The notes under the pieces: generated by a model
The model's database searches: none
What the model was told of the DNA's origin: nothing
The model's input: the letters and a program-made list of their open reading frames with translations, nothing else
In this document: one piece after another, positions 8,233-16,430 of the stretch
Position numbering within the stretch: position 1 is the stretch's first letter
Layout: each line of letters starts with the position of its first letter
Position numbers and translations under genes: made by a program
From: Rhizophlyctis rosea
Lineage: Eukaryota > Chytridiomycota > Chytridiomycetes > Rhizophlyctidales > Rhizophlyctidaceae
NCBI GenBank assembly: GCA_027596075.1
Contig: JADGJC010000484.1
Span: 1-23,258 of the forward strand
Direction: 5' to 3'
Length of the DNA: 23,258 nucleotides

Positions 8233-9006
8233 TTAATCAACATTTTTATTTTGAGCAAATTTGGCTATCGAACGCAAAGGTTCGGTAAAGTTCTTCTTGA
8301 AGGTATCCGCATCATCTTCCGCTTCACCATCCACGAAGAGGAAACTGTACTTGTCCTTGGTGGCCTCCTTCAGCCCCTGGTCAAACTGTTTGGGAGTCAA
8401 GTGGAAAGCCAGTTCATTGGCGATCTTCTTTGTCGCACGGCCGTCGAGCGCCCAAACACACCAGAATTGGGTGTTTGAGAGTTGCAAGGAGGTCAACATG
8501 GTCACCGATTGAACACTACATAAAATTGAACAATTGTATTGACGGGCTGTGGAATAGTAGATGTCTACATACTTTCTCGCTTCCTTGGCTTTCAAGAAGT
8601 TACCGCTGTCGTCAAGGATGACCAATGTCGCGCTGTGCTCCGGATCCGTCAGGAAGAGTTGTTTCTGTTTTTCTAAAATGGCTGCCAGAGTGTCGTTGTT
8701 CACCTGATTGGTACAAAAGATATCGGCTTCACGGGCTCCCTTCAACGATTTCAAGGAGGTATACGTCCTGTCCAGGAACACCGTGGGGCTTACGATGATG
8801 ATATTGTCAAACGCCTTGGAATAGCCGCCCTGGATGATCATGGAGCAGATGAGGTTGGTCTTGCCACTTTTGCGTTTTCCAAGGAGTGTGAAAGCAAAGC
8901 CCCCATTGCTCGGCCGGGGCAGCCCCTCTGCGATCATGTCGTAATCCCTCTTGACCGCCGGCTTGAACTTGACTGGTTTCAACTCAAACTTGTGCGTCTT
9001 AGGCAT
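8233..9006 (-). CDS. A32/FtsK-HerA-like genome-packaging ATPase
   Basis: This 257-residue ATPase is expected to drive viral DNA into the capsid. Walker A is GKRKSGKT at residues 43-50, and Walker B is LVILDD at 128-133. A conserved polar strand, CSVQSVT (about 163-169), follows as the sensor-type segment. The length is typical for PLV, virophage and Polinton packaging ATPases. It is divergent from the penton gene, with 41 bp between the two ATGs, an arrangement that fits co-regulated morphogenesis genes. The ATG at 9006 is the first in frame. No lesion is seen. This is one of the most secure calls in the window. Confidence 0.92.
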   Translation of the reverse strand: MPKTHKFELKPVKFKPAVKRDYDMIAEGLPRPSNGGFAFTLLGKRKSGKTNLICSMIIQGGYSKAFDNIIIVSPTVFLDRTYTSLKSLKGAREADIFCTNQVNNDTLAAILEKQKQLFLTDPEHSATLVILDDSGNFLKAKEARKYVDIYYSTARQYNCSILCSVQSVTMLTSLQLSNTQFWCVWALDGRATKKIANELAFHLTPKQFDQGLKEATKDKYSFLFVDGEAEDDADTFKKNFTEPLRSIAKFAQNKNVD

Positions 9007-9047
9007 AGATTTTATTTACCCTATTAGAGAGAAAAGTAGGTAACAAC

Positions 9048-9785
9048 ATGGTTTACAAACAATACTCGTTTTACACTGGGAATGTGGTGGATCAGCGCGA
9101 CGTCACCTTCCCTATCCGCGGGTCGCCTTTTGTGGCCGCCTTCAAACTCCATGAGGTGACCATCCCTTTGGCCTTCAATTCAACGGATTCCAGCAACAAT
9201 TCCGTCGTCTTCGAAAGGTCGGGTTCGGTGAAGAGTGCCCAAGTACCGGCAGGTAACTACAATGCGGCCACGTTTCCAAGCGCTCTGCAAAAGGCGCTCA
9301 ACGACGCTTCGACGGTCAAAGACTTTACCGTGACATATGACGAGGTGACCAGGAGGCTGACCATCGCAGCCGGCTCGTCTTTTTCCATTCACAACTTTTC
9401 TGGTGGCACGACAATGTGGAAACAACTCGGAATGTCTAAATATGGGCAACCTTTCACCGGCACCAGCGTGACATTAGGGATCGCTGACTGTACCAGTTAT
9501 GCTCCCCTCTTGCTGGTCTCCACCAGGCTCAATAGCAAAGACATGACCTATGCTGCGGACGAAAATATCAATGTCCTGGCCAGCATCGACGCCAATTCTG
9601 CCGTGGGTTCAGTGGCAAGGTGGATCAACCACAACGGGAGTTATCTCAACGTGGGCAGCAACCTCCCTTCACTCGATCTGCGGCTTTTGAATGGCAGAAC
9701 ACCTCTCCCAGTGGAACTCTCACAGCCATATTCATTGACGCTCAGCATATTGACAGATATTGATGATGTTATTACATATCATTGA
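9048..9785 (+). CDS. Minor capsid (penton-like) protein
   Basis: This 245-residue protein probably forms the pentameric vertices as a single jelly roll. The start has the pattern seen in PLV/virophage pentons: VTFPI (residues about 20-24), then a strand ending in HEVTIPLAFN, where the family has a conserved TIP-x-xF element. Next come GNYNAATFPSALQKALND, matching the G-x-Y-x-x-x-x-L-xx-xL helix, TVTYDEVTRRLTI, and a late strand YSLTLSILTD. It lies between the ATPase and the MCP, as in many PLVs. Its stop codon is a single base from the 3' end of the convergent F-box gene. Confidence 0.82.
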   Translation: MVYKQYSFYTGNVVDQRDVTFPIRGSPFVAAFKLHEVTIPLAFNSTDSSNNSVVFERSGSVKSAQVPAGNYNAATFPSALQKALNDASTVKDFTVTYDEVTRRLTIAAGSSFSIHNFSGGTTMWKQLGMSKYGQPFTGTSVTLGIADCTSYAPLLLVSTRLNSKDMTYAADENINVLASIDANSAVGSVARWINHNGSYLNVGSNLPSLDLRLLNGRTPLPVELSQPYSLTLSILTDIDDVITYH

Positions 9786-9786
9786 T

Positions 9787-10194
9787 CTACTGAACCCAGT
9801 CGTAATCTATTTCTTCCCAATCCAGTCGAACGGATGTTAACACTCCTCTGCGATCACCTTCGGCTCTCACAATTTCAAAGTGGAAACAGCTTGATGGATT
9901 AAAGTCGAGGTCATTTATGTTTGTCAGGTGCTGACCATACTCTATTGACAGGACAGCAGTGCTGTTGATCGCACCGCTGGTGCCTGATCTTCGCGATTGC
10001 CATACACGCCGAATCGACCAGTTCCAGTAAATTTCATTATGACAATGCATCCAGCGCTTGAGGAGGGTACATATGCACTCTTCTGGATCGAGACATCGTA
10101 AGGCTTTGCATGTGGTGGCGAGGTGCCTGCGATCGCAAGAACTAAGGTGGTTAGCAATGCGGAGGACGAGCTCTGGCGGTAGGTTGAGAAACAT
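9787..10194 (-). CDS. F-box domain protein
   Basis: This 135-residue protein begins almost directly with an F-box: MFLNLPPELVLRIANHLS, then CDRRHLATTCKALR (residues 1-33). This fits the family core LPxELxxxIxxxL...DLxxLxxxCxxxR. F-box proteins bind Skp1 and bring substrates to SCF ubiquitin ligases. The remaining 100 residues have several Trp and Cys but no WD or LRR repeats, so the substrate is unknown. A TATA box (10241-10250) lies about 50 nt before the ATG. The gene sits between virion genes on the opposite strand. It may be a captured host gene used to redirect host protein turnover; the function is inferred from the domain. Confidence 0.8.
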   Translation of the reverse strand: MFLNLPPELVLRIANHLSSCDRRHLATTCKALRCLDPEECICTLLKRWMHCHNEIYWNWSIRRVWQSRRSGTSGAINSTAVLSIEYGQHLTNINDLDFNPSSCFHFEIVRAEGDRRGVLTSVRLDWEEIDYDWVQ

Positions 10195-10240
10195 GGCTGG
10201 ATGATCTTTGAAGTAACGGACAAAGGAGAGGGTCGCCCTC

Positions 10241-10250
10241 CTTATATATT
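10241..10250 (-). promoter_or_regulatory. TATA box for F-box gene
   Basis: On the minus strand the sequence reads AATATATAAG, about 47 nt upstream of the ATG at 10194. This spacing suits a TATA-driven transcript with a leader of about 20 nt. A small inverted repeat (CAACTTT/AAAGTTG, 10269-10289) lies just upstream. Confidence 0.55.
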
Positions 10251-10364
10251 TGGGAAGTTCCCATCAGCGCAACTTTGCCAAGAAAAGTTGCTAGAACGGA
10301 CGCAACAATGAGCTATTTTTAGAATAATTTTCCTATGTTATCGATAACAACAGCGCATTTTTCC

Positions 10365-11018
10365 ATGGAAGATCCAGAGCATCCATCGGTTGACCAGCCA
10401 CAACAAGACACCGCCACGCCGGAGCCGTCGGAGCCTCCGAAGAAGAAGAAGCGCGTCATCTCCCCGGAACAGAAGAAAGTCATGATGGAAAACCTGGCCA
10501 AAGCGAGAGAAGCCCGTGGGGCAAATAGGGTCAACCTTTCTAAATATCCAAAAGAAAAACGTGCTAGGACTAAAGAACTCTACAAGGCAGACATTGAGAA
10601 AAGGGCTGAGAAAAGGGCGCGCCAGTTGGCACAAGAACTTTTAGAAAAGGAGAGGCAAGAACGTGAAATCGCCGAGTATCGCAAATGGAAAGAGAGCCAA
10701 GTCCAGCAACAAGCACAACAGGAACCACCAGAGGAACCGGCGGAAACCCCAAAGTCTACCCAATCAACCAAGTCCTCCAAGGCAACCAAGGACAAGAAGG
10801 AACCCGCCAAATTGAAGAAAGTGGCATCTACCTCTGCGAAAGTCGCTACGAACGCAAAACCAAAAAAGACCGCAAGCAGCAAGCGGCAGCAACGAGAGCC
10901 AGAGGAGATCGAGTCTGGGTCATATTCGATGATACCTGACGGTATCTCGCTCCGCGCCGGCATAGATAATTCCAACTTCTCTGGAGGAGGCTTCAACATT
11001 GATGACTTTCTGGATTAG
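10365..11018 (+). CDS. Highly charged, NLS-bearing virion-associated protein
   Basis: I choose ATG 10365 (TTTCCATGG context); an in-frame ATG at 10335 would add ten residues. The protein has about 217 residues. Near residue 25 it has PPKKKKRV, which looks like an SV40-type nuclear localisation signal. Next is a segment of the form SPEQKKVMMENLAKAREAR, which I recall from small basic proteins of giant viruses and their relatives. A long Lys/Arg/Glu-rich helix follows, then Gln/Pro and Lys/Ser/Thr low complexity, and a C-terminal GGGFNIDDFLD tail. It directly precedes the MCP on the same strand with a 59-bp gap. A role as a DNA-condensing or scaffold protein is inference. Confidence 0.65.
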   Translation: MEDPEHPSVDQPQQDTATPEPSEPPKKKKRVISPEQKKVMMENLAKAREARGANRVNLSKYPKEKRARTKELYKADIEKRAEKRARQLAQELLEKERQEREIAEYRKWKESQVQQQAQQEPPEEPAETPKSTQSTKSSKATKDKKEPAKLKKVASTSAKVATNAKPKKTASSKRQQREPEEIESGSYSMIPDGISLRAGIDNSNFSGGGFNIDDFLD

Positions 11019-11077
11019 ATTTCTCCGAAATTTTTTTGTTGGAACCATTGTAAACAAGAGCGATTACTCTCAATCGA

Positions 11078-12319
11078 ATGTCTAGTGTAATTTCCTATCA
11101 CTACCCTGCCATCCTCCCATCTGCTTCCTCTGGTATCCGCGGGAACCAGGAAAAATGGGTCAGTACACTCCCAAGAAACGGGTCGGTCTTTCGGAGTGAC
11201 ATGGCTCAGTCCATTGACTTTCATTTCGCAAGCAACAGCGAGTTCATGCGAACTGTGCAGTCATTTTTCACGGCGAATTTGGTGCCCAAGGCGGCCGAAG
11301 GCTCTACAGTCGTCGATGCTGGAACCAGGAACAGTTACCAGGGCGTCACCAGATGTATATCGAGGCTCGAAATCAGGTTTGGGTCGCTAACCTGCGAAGA
11401 TAACCTCTACTACCACGATACCGTCGCCCTTCACTACTCCCAGTTGCCCAATACACGCAAAGAGATCTTGAAGAAACTCGAAGGTTTCGGAAACACTTCT
11501 TGGTTCACCGGTGGAGGGAGGAAGTTTGCGCACCCAATCCTTTCCAGTTTGTTCGTAACAGACCAAGCACTTCCGTTGCCCCTGGTAAGAAATGGAATAC
11601 ACATGAGTCTCTGGTTGGCTCCTGCAAGCGAACTATTCACGAGCGAGAACGTTGCCTACTATGAAATTCAACAGCCAAAGTTCAATTTTCTCTCTTTGAC
11701 GCCGTCGCCTGATTACGTGATCGCACTTCGCAGCGCCGTCGCGCAGGGCAGGTCAGCCTACATTCACATGCAGAGACTCCATTTCTTCCCTTCAGCCGGG
11801 AATGGCAGCAACACGCAATTGATCCAAGTAGGCATCAACAACGTATCCTCGGTGGCCAGCATTGAGATGGTGATGTGGTCTGATGCCGATTATGCCGACA
11901 GGAGCAAGGACAAGTACCTCCGCTTCAAGCCGTTTGGCCTCATCGACTTTAAGATTGAGAACAATGGAGCCTCGCAACCGAGTCAACTCACATTCCAGTA
12001 TGGCGGTGATGGGTCGAACCCGGAAGTCCCTCTACTTGGTCTCATGTCCTCCTCTGGCAACATTTACAATCTTGGGAATGACATCTCATTGGAACCCGAC
12101 TATGAACAGAAGAGTTTCCGCTTCGGCATGAATTTCCAATCGAGTACAGAACTGGCCGGCACCGGATATTCGACCCTCGGTTCCAGTTCGCCATTTATGA
12201 CCATCACCACCACGCATAACGCACCTGTTCCCCCCACCACAAGGATCCTCACGATTGCCGTCACTGACCAATTGATAGAACTGAGAGGTTCCGAGGTCTC
12301 GGTAACGGAAATTTTCTAA
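11078..12319 (+). CDS. Major capsid protein (double jelly roll type)
   Basis: This 413-residue protein is predicted to form the hexamers of the icosahedral shell. The identification rests on size, beta-rich composition, position between penton and packaging-related genes, and a layout like PLV capsids. It starts with a short tail, then GSVFRSDMAQSIDFHFASN, and ends with a strand reading TTRILTIAVTDQLIELRG. Intermediate segments such as LHFFPSAGNGSNTQLIQVGI and DADYADRSKDKYLRFKPFGLI look like jelly-roll strands and loops. I see no signal peptide and no lesion. The fold cannot be proven from sequence alone; a profile search against PLV and adintovirus capsids would settle it. Confidence 0.78.
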   Translation: MSSVISYHYPAILPSASSGIRGNQEKWVSTLPRNGSVFRSDMAQSIDFHFASNSEFMRTVQSFFTANLVPKAAEGSTVVDAGTRNSYQGVTRCISRLEIRFGSLTCEDNLYYHDTVALHYSQLPNTRKEILKKLEGFGNTSWFTGGGRKFAHPILSSLFVTDQALPLPLVRNGIHMSLWLAPASELFTSENVAYYEIQQPKFNFLSLTPSPDYVIALRSAVAQGRSAYIHMQRLHFFPSAGNGSNTQLIQVGINNVSSVASIEMVMWSDADYADRSKDKYLRFKPFGLIDFKIENNGASQPSQLTFQYGGDGSNPEVPLLGLMSSSGNIYNLGNDISLEPDYEQKSFRFGMNFQSSTELAGTGYSTLGSSSPFMTITTTHNAPVPPTTRILTIAVTDQLIELRGSEVSVTEIF

Positions 12320-12402
12320 ACCTCTCGTGGCTGGCTCTAGAGCCTCGGGAACCTCCTGAGGCTTGGTGTGTATGCTTTGAAGCTTCATCGTGTCATCATC
12401 AT

Positions 12403-12507
12403 TCACAACTTGCGCTTGGCTCTCCTCAATAGGTTCATCTTATTCCAGTAGGCAGCCAACTGGCTCGGCATCCTCCTTGTATTCACCTGTTTCTTACGGG
12501 CGGGCAT
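12403..12507 (-). CDS. Possible 34-residue basic peptide
   Basis: From ATG 12507 a frame of 34 codons ends at TGA 12403-12405. The peptide has about eleven Lys/Arg residues, clustered at both ends (MPARKKQVNTRR and LLRRAKRKL), around a hydrophobic middle with Trp. It lies between the MCP and the 101-residue amphipathic protein and is downstream of the latter on the same strand. Small Arg/Lys-rich core peptides occur in adenoviruses (pX/mu), but I cannot show homology. A chance frame is possible at this length. Confidence 0.35.
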   Translation of the reverse strand: MPARKKQVNTRRMPSQLAAYWNKMNLLRRAKRKL

Positions 12508-12539
12508 CTGTTCTTATAGATAACATACAAAAATTAATT

Positions 12540-12845
12540 TCAATCCAGTCCCAGGTTCCCGGCCACCCTGCTGACGGAACTACCGACGTTTTCCAATTTT
12601 GAAAGCCCAAGGTCGGAGAACTCCGAGGCTTTCTTCGCCTTTTGTTTGATCTTTTCAGGCACCGACTCGTTTGTGGTGACCTCGTTGACTATCGCACGGC
12701 CGACACGGTAGGCTTGCCGGGCTGCCGGGATGACCGTGTTGTTCAGAAAGCGAACGCCTTGTCGGGTGGCGTTTGGGAGGGTCGAGTTGAAGAACTTGGT
12801 GACATTCTGTTTGCCCCTCGACATCAATTTAGAGAATGAAACCAT
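12540..12845 (-). CDS. Amphipathic basic protein, probable minor virion component
   Basis: I start at ATG 12845 (MVSFSKLMSRGKQ), giving 101 residues; the open frame extends to 13073 but overlaps the divergent 12913 gene. The N-terminal half is a basic amphipathic stretch (VTKFFNSTL, GVRFLNNTVIPAARQAYRVG). The C-terminal half is Lys-rich, then has a second amphipathic helix (LSKLENVGSSVSRVAGNLG). The layout recalls membrane-active minor capsid proteins such as adenovirus pVI, but this is only compositional. It is divergent from the 451-residue gene with a 67-bp spacer. Confidence 0.6.
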   Translation of the reverse strand: MVSFSKLMSRGKQNVTKFFNSTLPNATRQGVRFLNNTVIPAARQAYRVGRAIVNEVTTNESVPEKIKQKAKKASEFSDLGLSKLENVGSSVSRVAGNLGLD

Positions 12846-12912
12846 GGATGCGTGGTGATTATCTTTTAGTTTACTTAACAACAAGGGAAAAGTTTTTGAC
12901 AGCATAAAGGAA

Positions 12913-14268
12913 ATGAGCACTAAATCAGCACCGAACAGGGTTATCCTGCCTCCTAAAGTGTCTGTGGACTGGGGGATACGTAGCAACATCAAGAATCTCC
13001 CTCCGGAGTTGTTGACGCGGAAAGAACAAAAAGCCGTGTTGCCGGCTTTCTCAGACAGAAGAGTTCTTTCCAATGCGGAGAAGGATGCTACGGACTGGTA
13101 CCACAGGACAAAGGAGTTGGAAACGCAGGACGCCTATGCAGAGCAATTGAAGGTTCAACTGGATCTCCCAAACATTTCACCTCCGCAGAGAGCAAAAGAT
13201 GTGAGGGTGGTCAACCTGGCTGACATGACGGTCAAAGTGGAACGTTGTGTCAACGATGGGGTGGCTCCCACTCCACCTGCCGCCCCACAACCGCCACCCA
13301 TCACCCCTCCTTCCCGCCGTCACGGCTACGACATCCAAACGCAGACCGACGATGTGGCCGTGTTGCAGCCAGATGGGAATATTACCACAACCTCTACAAG
13401 AAAGATGAAGCAGACCGCGGAAGCCGCCACTTCTGCCATTCCTACAACCGCCACGGGCTCAACCCAGACTGACGAGGAGCCTCGGACGGGGGGTAATCTC
13501 AACGCCATGGCCACAGATGCTCCCTTGCAACAGATTGTTCACAACTACCACATCCAGCAACACCATCAGCAGGACATCCATCACAACGTTGTCAACCAAC
13601 TCAACCAAGAGTTCAATTACAACACGTACCTTTACAACCAGACCACGTTGAACGTGGACGCCAGCCACAACACCGTCAACCAGATGCTGCAGCAAAACTT
13701 GATGGTTCAGGCGGTTGACAACCTACCCACGGCAAACCGACATCTACCCGTGGCGCCAGACCGCATCGTGTACAAAGCGCCGCACAGGGTCAATTTTCCC
13801 AATAGGCTGATGATCGAGGCACCTGTGGGGCAACCGGTGGCGCCCATCCACTTACCGTTGCCGTTTGCTGACGAACTTCCTGCCTACGACCCGTTTGGAG
13901 ATGTGGACATGGACTTTGCCGGCGCTCCTCCAGGAGCGGGAGAGGGTGCTCCGCCCGTGTATCCACTATTCCGTTTACCACAGACCCGAGGGCGAGCCAA
14001 AGTCACCAAAGGGCGCAAGGTGGGCACGCGAGTTGCTGCACCCGGTGTCAACATCCCACTCCCAGGCAGCACGGTGGTGTCTTTGCCCGATTGCCAGGGC
14101 AACCCTGCTTCGTGGGCTACCTACATGCGGAGCATGCGAGCCACCGCTGAGCCCAGGAGGAGGGATGAGGGGTGGTTCATGCAGGGGTTGGATGATGTAC
14201 CGAAGCCGGGCACAAAGCGCAAGAAGGCTCAATCGGCCGAGGATTCAAAGCGACGAAGAGTAGGGTAA
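12913..14268 (+). CDS. 451-residue low-complexity structural-type protein with PPxY motif
   Basis: I do not recognise a family. In order the protein has: a charged N-terminal region (residues 1-105), a Pro-rich segment (about 117-130, PTPPAAPQPPPITPPS), Thr/Ala-rich stretches with two TQTD words, an Asn/Gln/His-rich segment (about 204-265, with HIQQHHQQDIHHN), a Pro-rich region, PPVY at 347-350, Gly/Lys-rich linkers and a bipartite basic C-terminus (KRKK ... KRRR). PPxY binds WW domains of Nedd4-type ubiquitin ligases in several viruses. Its site among capsid genes and upstream of the integrase, on the same strand with a 19-bp gap, suggests a virion or DNA-binding protein; that is inference. 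Confidence 0.62.
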   Translation: MSTKSAPNRVILPPKVSVDWGIRSNIKNLPPELLTRKEQKAVLPAFSDRRVLSNAEKDATDWYHRTKELETQDAYAEQLKVQLDLPNISPPQRAKDVRVVNLADMTVKVERCVNDGVAPTPPAAPQPPPITPPSRRHGYDIQTQTDDVAVLQPDGNITTTSTRKMKQTAEAATSAIPTTATGSTQTDEEPRTGGNLNAMATDAPLQQIVHNYHIQQHHQQDIHHNVVNQLNQEFNYNTYLYNQTTLNVDASHNTVNQMLQQNLMVQAVDNLPTANRHLPVAPDRIVYKAPHRVNFPNRLMIEAPVGQPVAPIHLPLPFADELPAYDPFGDVDMDFAGAPPGAGEGAPPVYPLFRLPQTRGRAKVTKGRKVGTRVAAPGVNIPLPGSTVVSLPDCQGNPASWATYMRSMRATAEPRRRDEGWFMQGLDDVPKPGTKRKKAQSAEDSKRRRVG

Positions 14269-14287
14269 GAAACAAAGGTCAATTTTT

Positions 14288-15529
14288 ATGAAGCTAATCT
14301 ATCAAATGAGTTGGACTCCAGCGGACGAAGACGTGAAAAAGCGTCTCCACGAGTTGTATTACAACGAGAAATACTTTGTCGGGAGGGACAAACTTTGGAG
14401 CGTCTACCGCGACAAATACAAAGACAAACCCATTTCGCAGAGGGCTGTTTTGGATTGGCTCAAGCACCAATCTTTGCACCAGACCTTTACCCGCCCCTTG
14501 AAGCGTGGCATCATCACCCCCATTATCGCTTCAAAAGAAGGATTGCTCTCCTTAGATTGTGTCAAGATGGAGGTCTTCAAGGGCTACGACACCATCTACA
14601 ACATGGTGGATGTACACACGAAGCGGTATTTTGCAATGGCTTTCAAAGGTCAGACGGCTCAAAACACCATTCGCTTCTTCAAGGAGATACTGGAGAAATA
14701 CCCCAACATCAAGATCTCTACCATCCTTTCCGACAATGAGAGTGAGTTTTTGGAGCCGTTTCACAGTTACGTAGAGGAGCAAGGTTGGACACATTCCTAT
14801 AACAAGCCTCATTCGCCCTGGGCGTCGCCTATCGAAAGGTATGGTGGGACGATGAAGGGCATGCTCACTAGAGCCATGGTGGCAGGAGACACCAAAGATT
14901 GGCCAAGCCTTTTGCCCGAGATCGTTTCCAACATGAACAAGACCGTCTCTTTCGCCACCGGCCACACCCCTCTCGCCCTCGATCAATCTACGGATCCAGA
15001 GTTGAACAAGCAGGCGACCATTACCGTTGAAAACAAGGCTGCCAAGCGCTACAGTAGCAAGGCCAGAGGTAATGACATTGTGGTGGGTGACCTGGTGAGG
15101 AAGCAATGGGATTACGAGTATCCCAAGATCAGCAAAGCCAGCAAGCGGGGTTACTTTGCACCCACGGTTTACAAGGTCACATCCGTCGTTCCCAGCAAGT
15201 ACCCTAACACCTTGCCCTCTTACAAACTGGTGGAAAAGGATTCCGGTAAAGTCGTCACCGGACTGTGGGCTAGATGGCAACTCCTCAAAGTCCCCGCCGT
15301 CACCGTTGTGGTGGAGCAACCGGAGGAGAGGAATCCACCCCCGGTCGAAGGGGATAACCGCTATGAAGCGCAAGCCCTGGTGGACAAGAGGAAGATGCGA
15401 AACGGCACTTACAAGTACCGTGTGAGGTGGAGGGGCTACAGGGCAAAAGACGACACAAGGGAGACACGAGCACGTTTATTACGAAATGTGCCCGATTTAG
15501 TGAGGGCTTACGATGAGGAACATGGTTGA
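14288..15529 (+). CDS. rve-family (DDE) integrase with C-terminal chromodomain
   Basis: This is a Polinton/retrovirus-type integrase of 413 residues, expected to join element ends to host DNA. The N-terminus is a helical DNA-binding region (residues 10-60). The RNase-H-like core carries the acidic triad: D90 (LSLDCVKME), D149 (ILSDNESEF) and E183 (ASPIERYGG). A C-terminal chromodomain spans about 357-410. It keeps aromatic-cage positions Y359, W381 and Y384 (RYEAQ, VRWRGY), so it may bind methylated histone tails and guide insertion. The usual TWE element reads TRE; R391 (AGG at 15458-15460) is one base from a Trp codon. It is convergent with the tyrosine recombinase, 19 bp apart. Confidence 0.92.
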   Translation: MKLIYQMSWTPADEDVKKRLHELYYNEKYFVGRDKLWSVYRDKYKDKPISQRAVLDWLKHQSLHQTFTRPLKRGIITPIIASKEGLLSLDCVKMEVFKGYDTIYNMVDVHTKRYFAMAFKGQTAQNTIRFFKEILEKYPNIKISTILSDNESEFLEPFHSYVEEQGWTHSYNKPHSPWASPIERYGGTMKGMLTRAMVAGDTKDWPSLLPEIVSNMNKTVSFATGHTPLALDQSTDPELNKQATITVENKAAKRYSSKARGNDIVVGDLVRKQWDYEYPKISKASKRGYFAPTVYKVTSVVPSKYPNTLPSYKLVEKDSGKVVTGLWARWQLLKVPAVTVVVEQPEERNPPPVEGDNRYEAQALVDKRKMRNGTYKYRVRWRGYRAKDDTRETRARLLRNVPDLVRAYDEEHG

Positions 15530-15548
15530 TATTAGATACAAATTTCAA

Positions 15549-16427
15549 CTACTCATCAACATCCATGTCGTCGGCCTCTGCTTGTTCAGCCACCGGCTGC
15601 TCTTCGTCCACATAAGCGATCCCTTCAAAGTTAGTAAGACCAAAGATGTTGGTGTCCAGACATTCAGGGTCGTTCATCTCTTCATGGACATAGTGGATCA
15701 GGTGGGTCTTGAGATCATGGTCAAGATTAGCGGCCATCTGGAACAACTCATTGATGCTCCCGTTGCGCCTCTTCCACCGCTGATAATCGGCGGTTGCAAC
15801 ACTCTTGCGGATGCGGTGGACTGTGAGTTCTTTCTCAAGGATCCTTTTTCCATTAGGAACAACATAGGTCTGATTGAACTTATTGACCGCGAAACCCTTC
15901 TTGCCACGTTGCTGGACAAAGACATAGTCACAATCACGTTTGACCGATCGGGCTACCATCTTGTCTAATAGCGGTTTCAAGATTTCAGGGATCGGAGTAG
16001 TGTAGGTGCGTCCCGTCTTGTTAGAGTCCTTGACATAGAGGCTTCCTTCGTGGATGTAAGGATCCATAGAGTCTTCATAGTTCCTGTAGCGGATGCGGAT
16101 GGCGTCCCCGCGCGGAACGCGTAACAACAAGGACGACAATGCAATGAACATCCAGAAATAGACTTCGTGCAAGTCCTCGCTTGTGACCTTGGTCTTGTCT
16201 AGGATGGAGAACAACTCGGGGAGGGCTTCTAAAAAGCCCTGTTGCAAAAGGCGGTGGTGAACCCAGTTCTCCTTGTCTGTGTCCGACAACACGTTTTGCG
16301 TCGTTTGATTCCTACCTTTCTTCTTGTTGGCACGGTTCTCGTCATGGAAGGGAGCCACGGCCTGCTTGAGGTGGGTAGCCTTTACGAAGGTCGGAATGTC
16401 AACAGAGGCCATCAAATCGAAGAGCAT
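15549..16427 (-). CDS. Tyrosine recombinase, catalytic domain
   Basis: This 292-residue frame carries the full tyrosine-recombinase constellation: R106 (VPRGDAIRI), K137 in the beta hairpin (DSNKTGRTY), H204 and R207 (TVHRIRKS), H237 (NLDHDLKTH) and the nucleophile Y246 (THLIHYVH), nine residues after H237. The C-terminus is acidic. Such recombinases integrate or resolve DNA through 3'-phosphotyrosine intermediates and occur in several PLVs. The arm-type or core-binding N-terminal domain is missing here but lies upstream (16431-16763) in the same frame, separated by one TAA and one codon. The ATG at 16427 could allow separate translation, but a single split gene is more likely. Confidence 0.88.
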   Translation of the reverse strand: MLFDLMASVDIPTFVKATHLKQAVAPFHDENRANKKKGRNQTTQNVLSDTDKENWVHHRLLQQGFLEALPELFSILDKTKVTSEDLHEVYFWMFIALSSLLLRVPRGDAIRIRYRNYEDSMDPYIHEGSLYVKDSNKTGRTYTTPIPEILKPLLDKMVARSVKRDCDYVFVQQRGKKGFAVNKFNQTYVVPNGKRILEKELTVHRIRKSVATADYQRWKRRNGSINELFQMAANLDHDLKTHLIHYVHEEMNDPECLDTNIFGLTNFEGIAYVDEEQPVAEQAEADDMDVDE

Positions 16428-16430
16428 GAT

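Noticed and set aside
10580..10999. 139-codon antisense frame opposite the NLS protein
   Set aside because: Lys/Glu-rich coding on the plus strand creates a Ser/Phe-rich antisense frame; the plus strand has the NLS, good ATG context and gene spacing.
12846..13073. N-terminal extension of the amphipathic protein to 13073
   Set aside because: It overlaps the divergent 451-residue gene start and its promoter region; the ATG at 12845 gives a clean divergent pair.
14552..15373. 273-codon antisense frame within the integrase
   Set aside because: It lies wholly opposite the well-supported rve integrase, whose catalytic motifs fix the coding strand; it is a codon-bias shadow.
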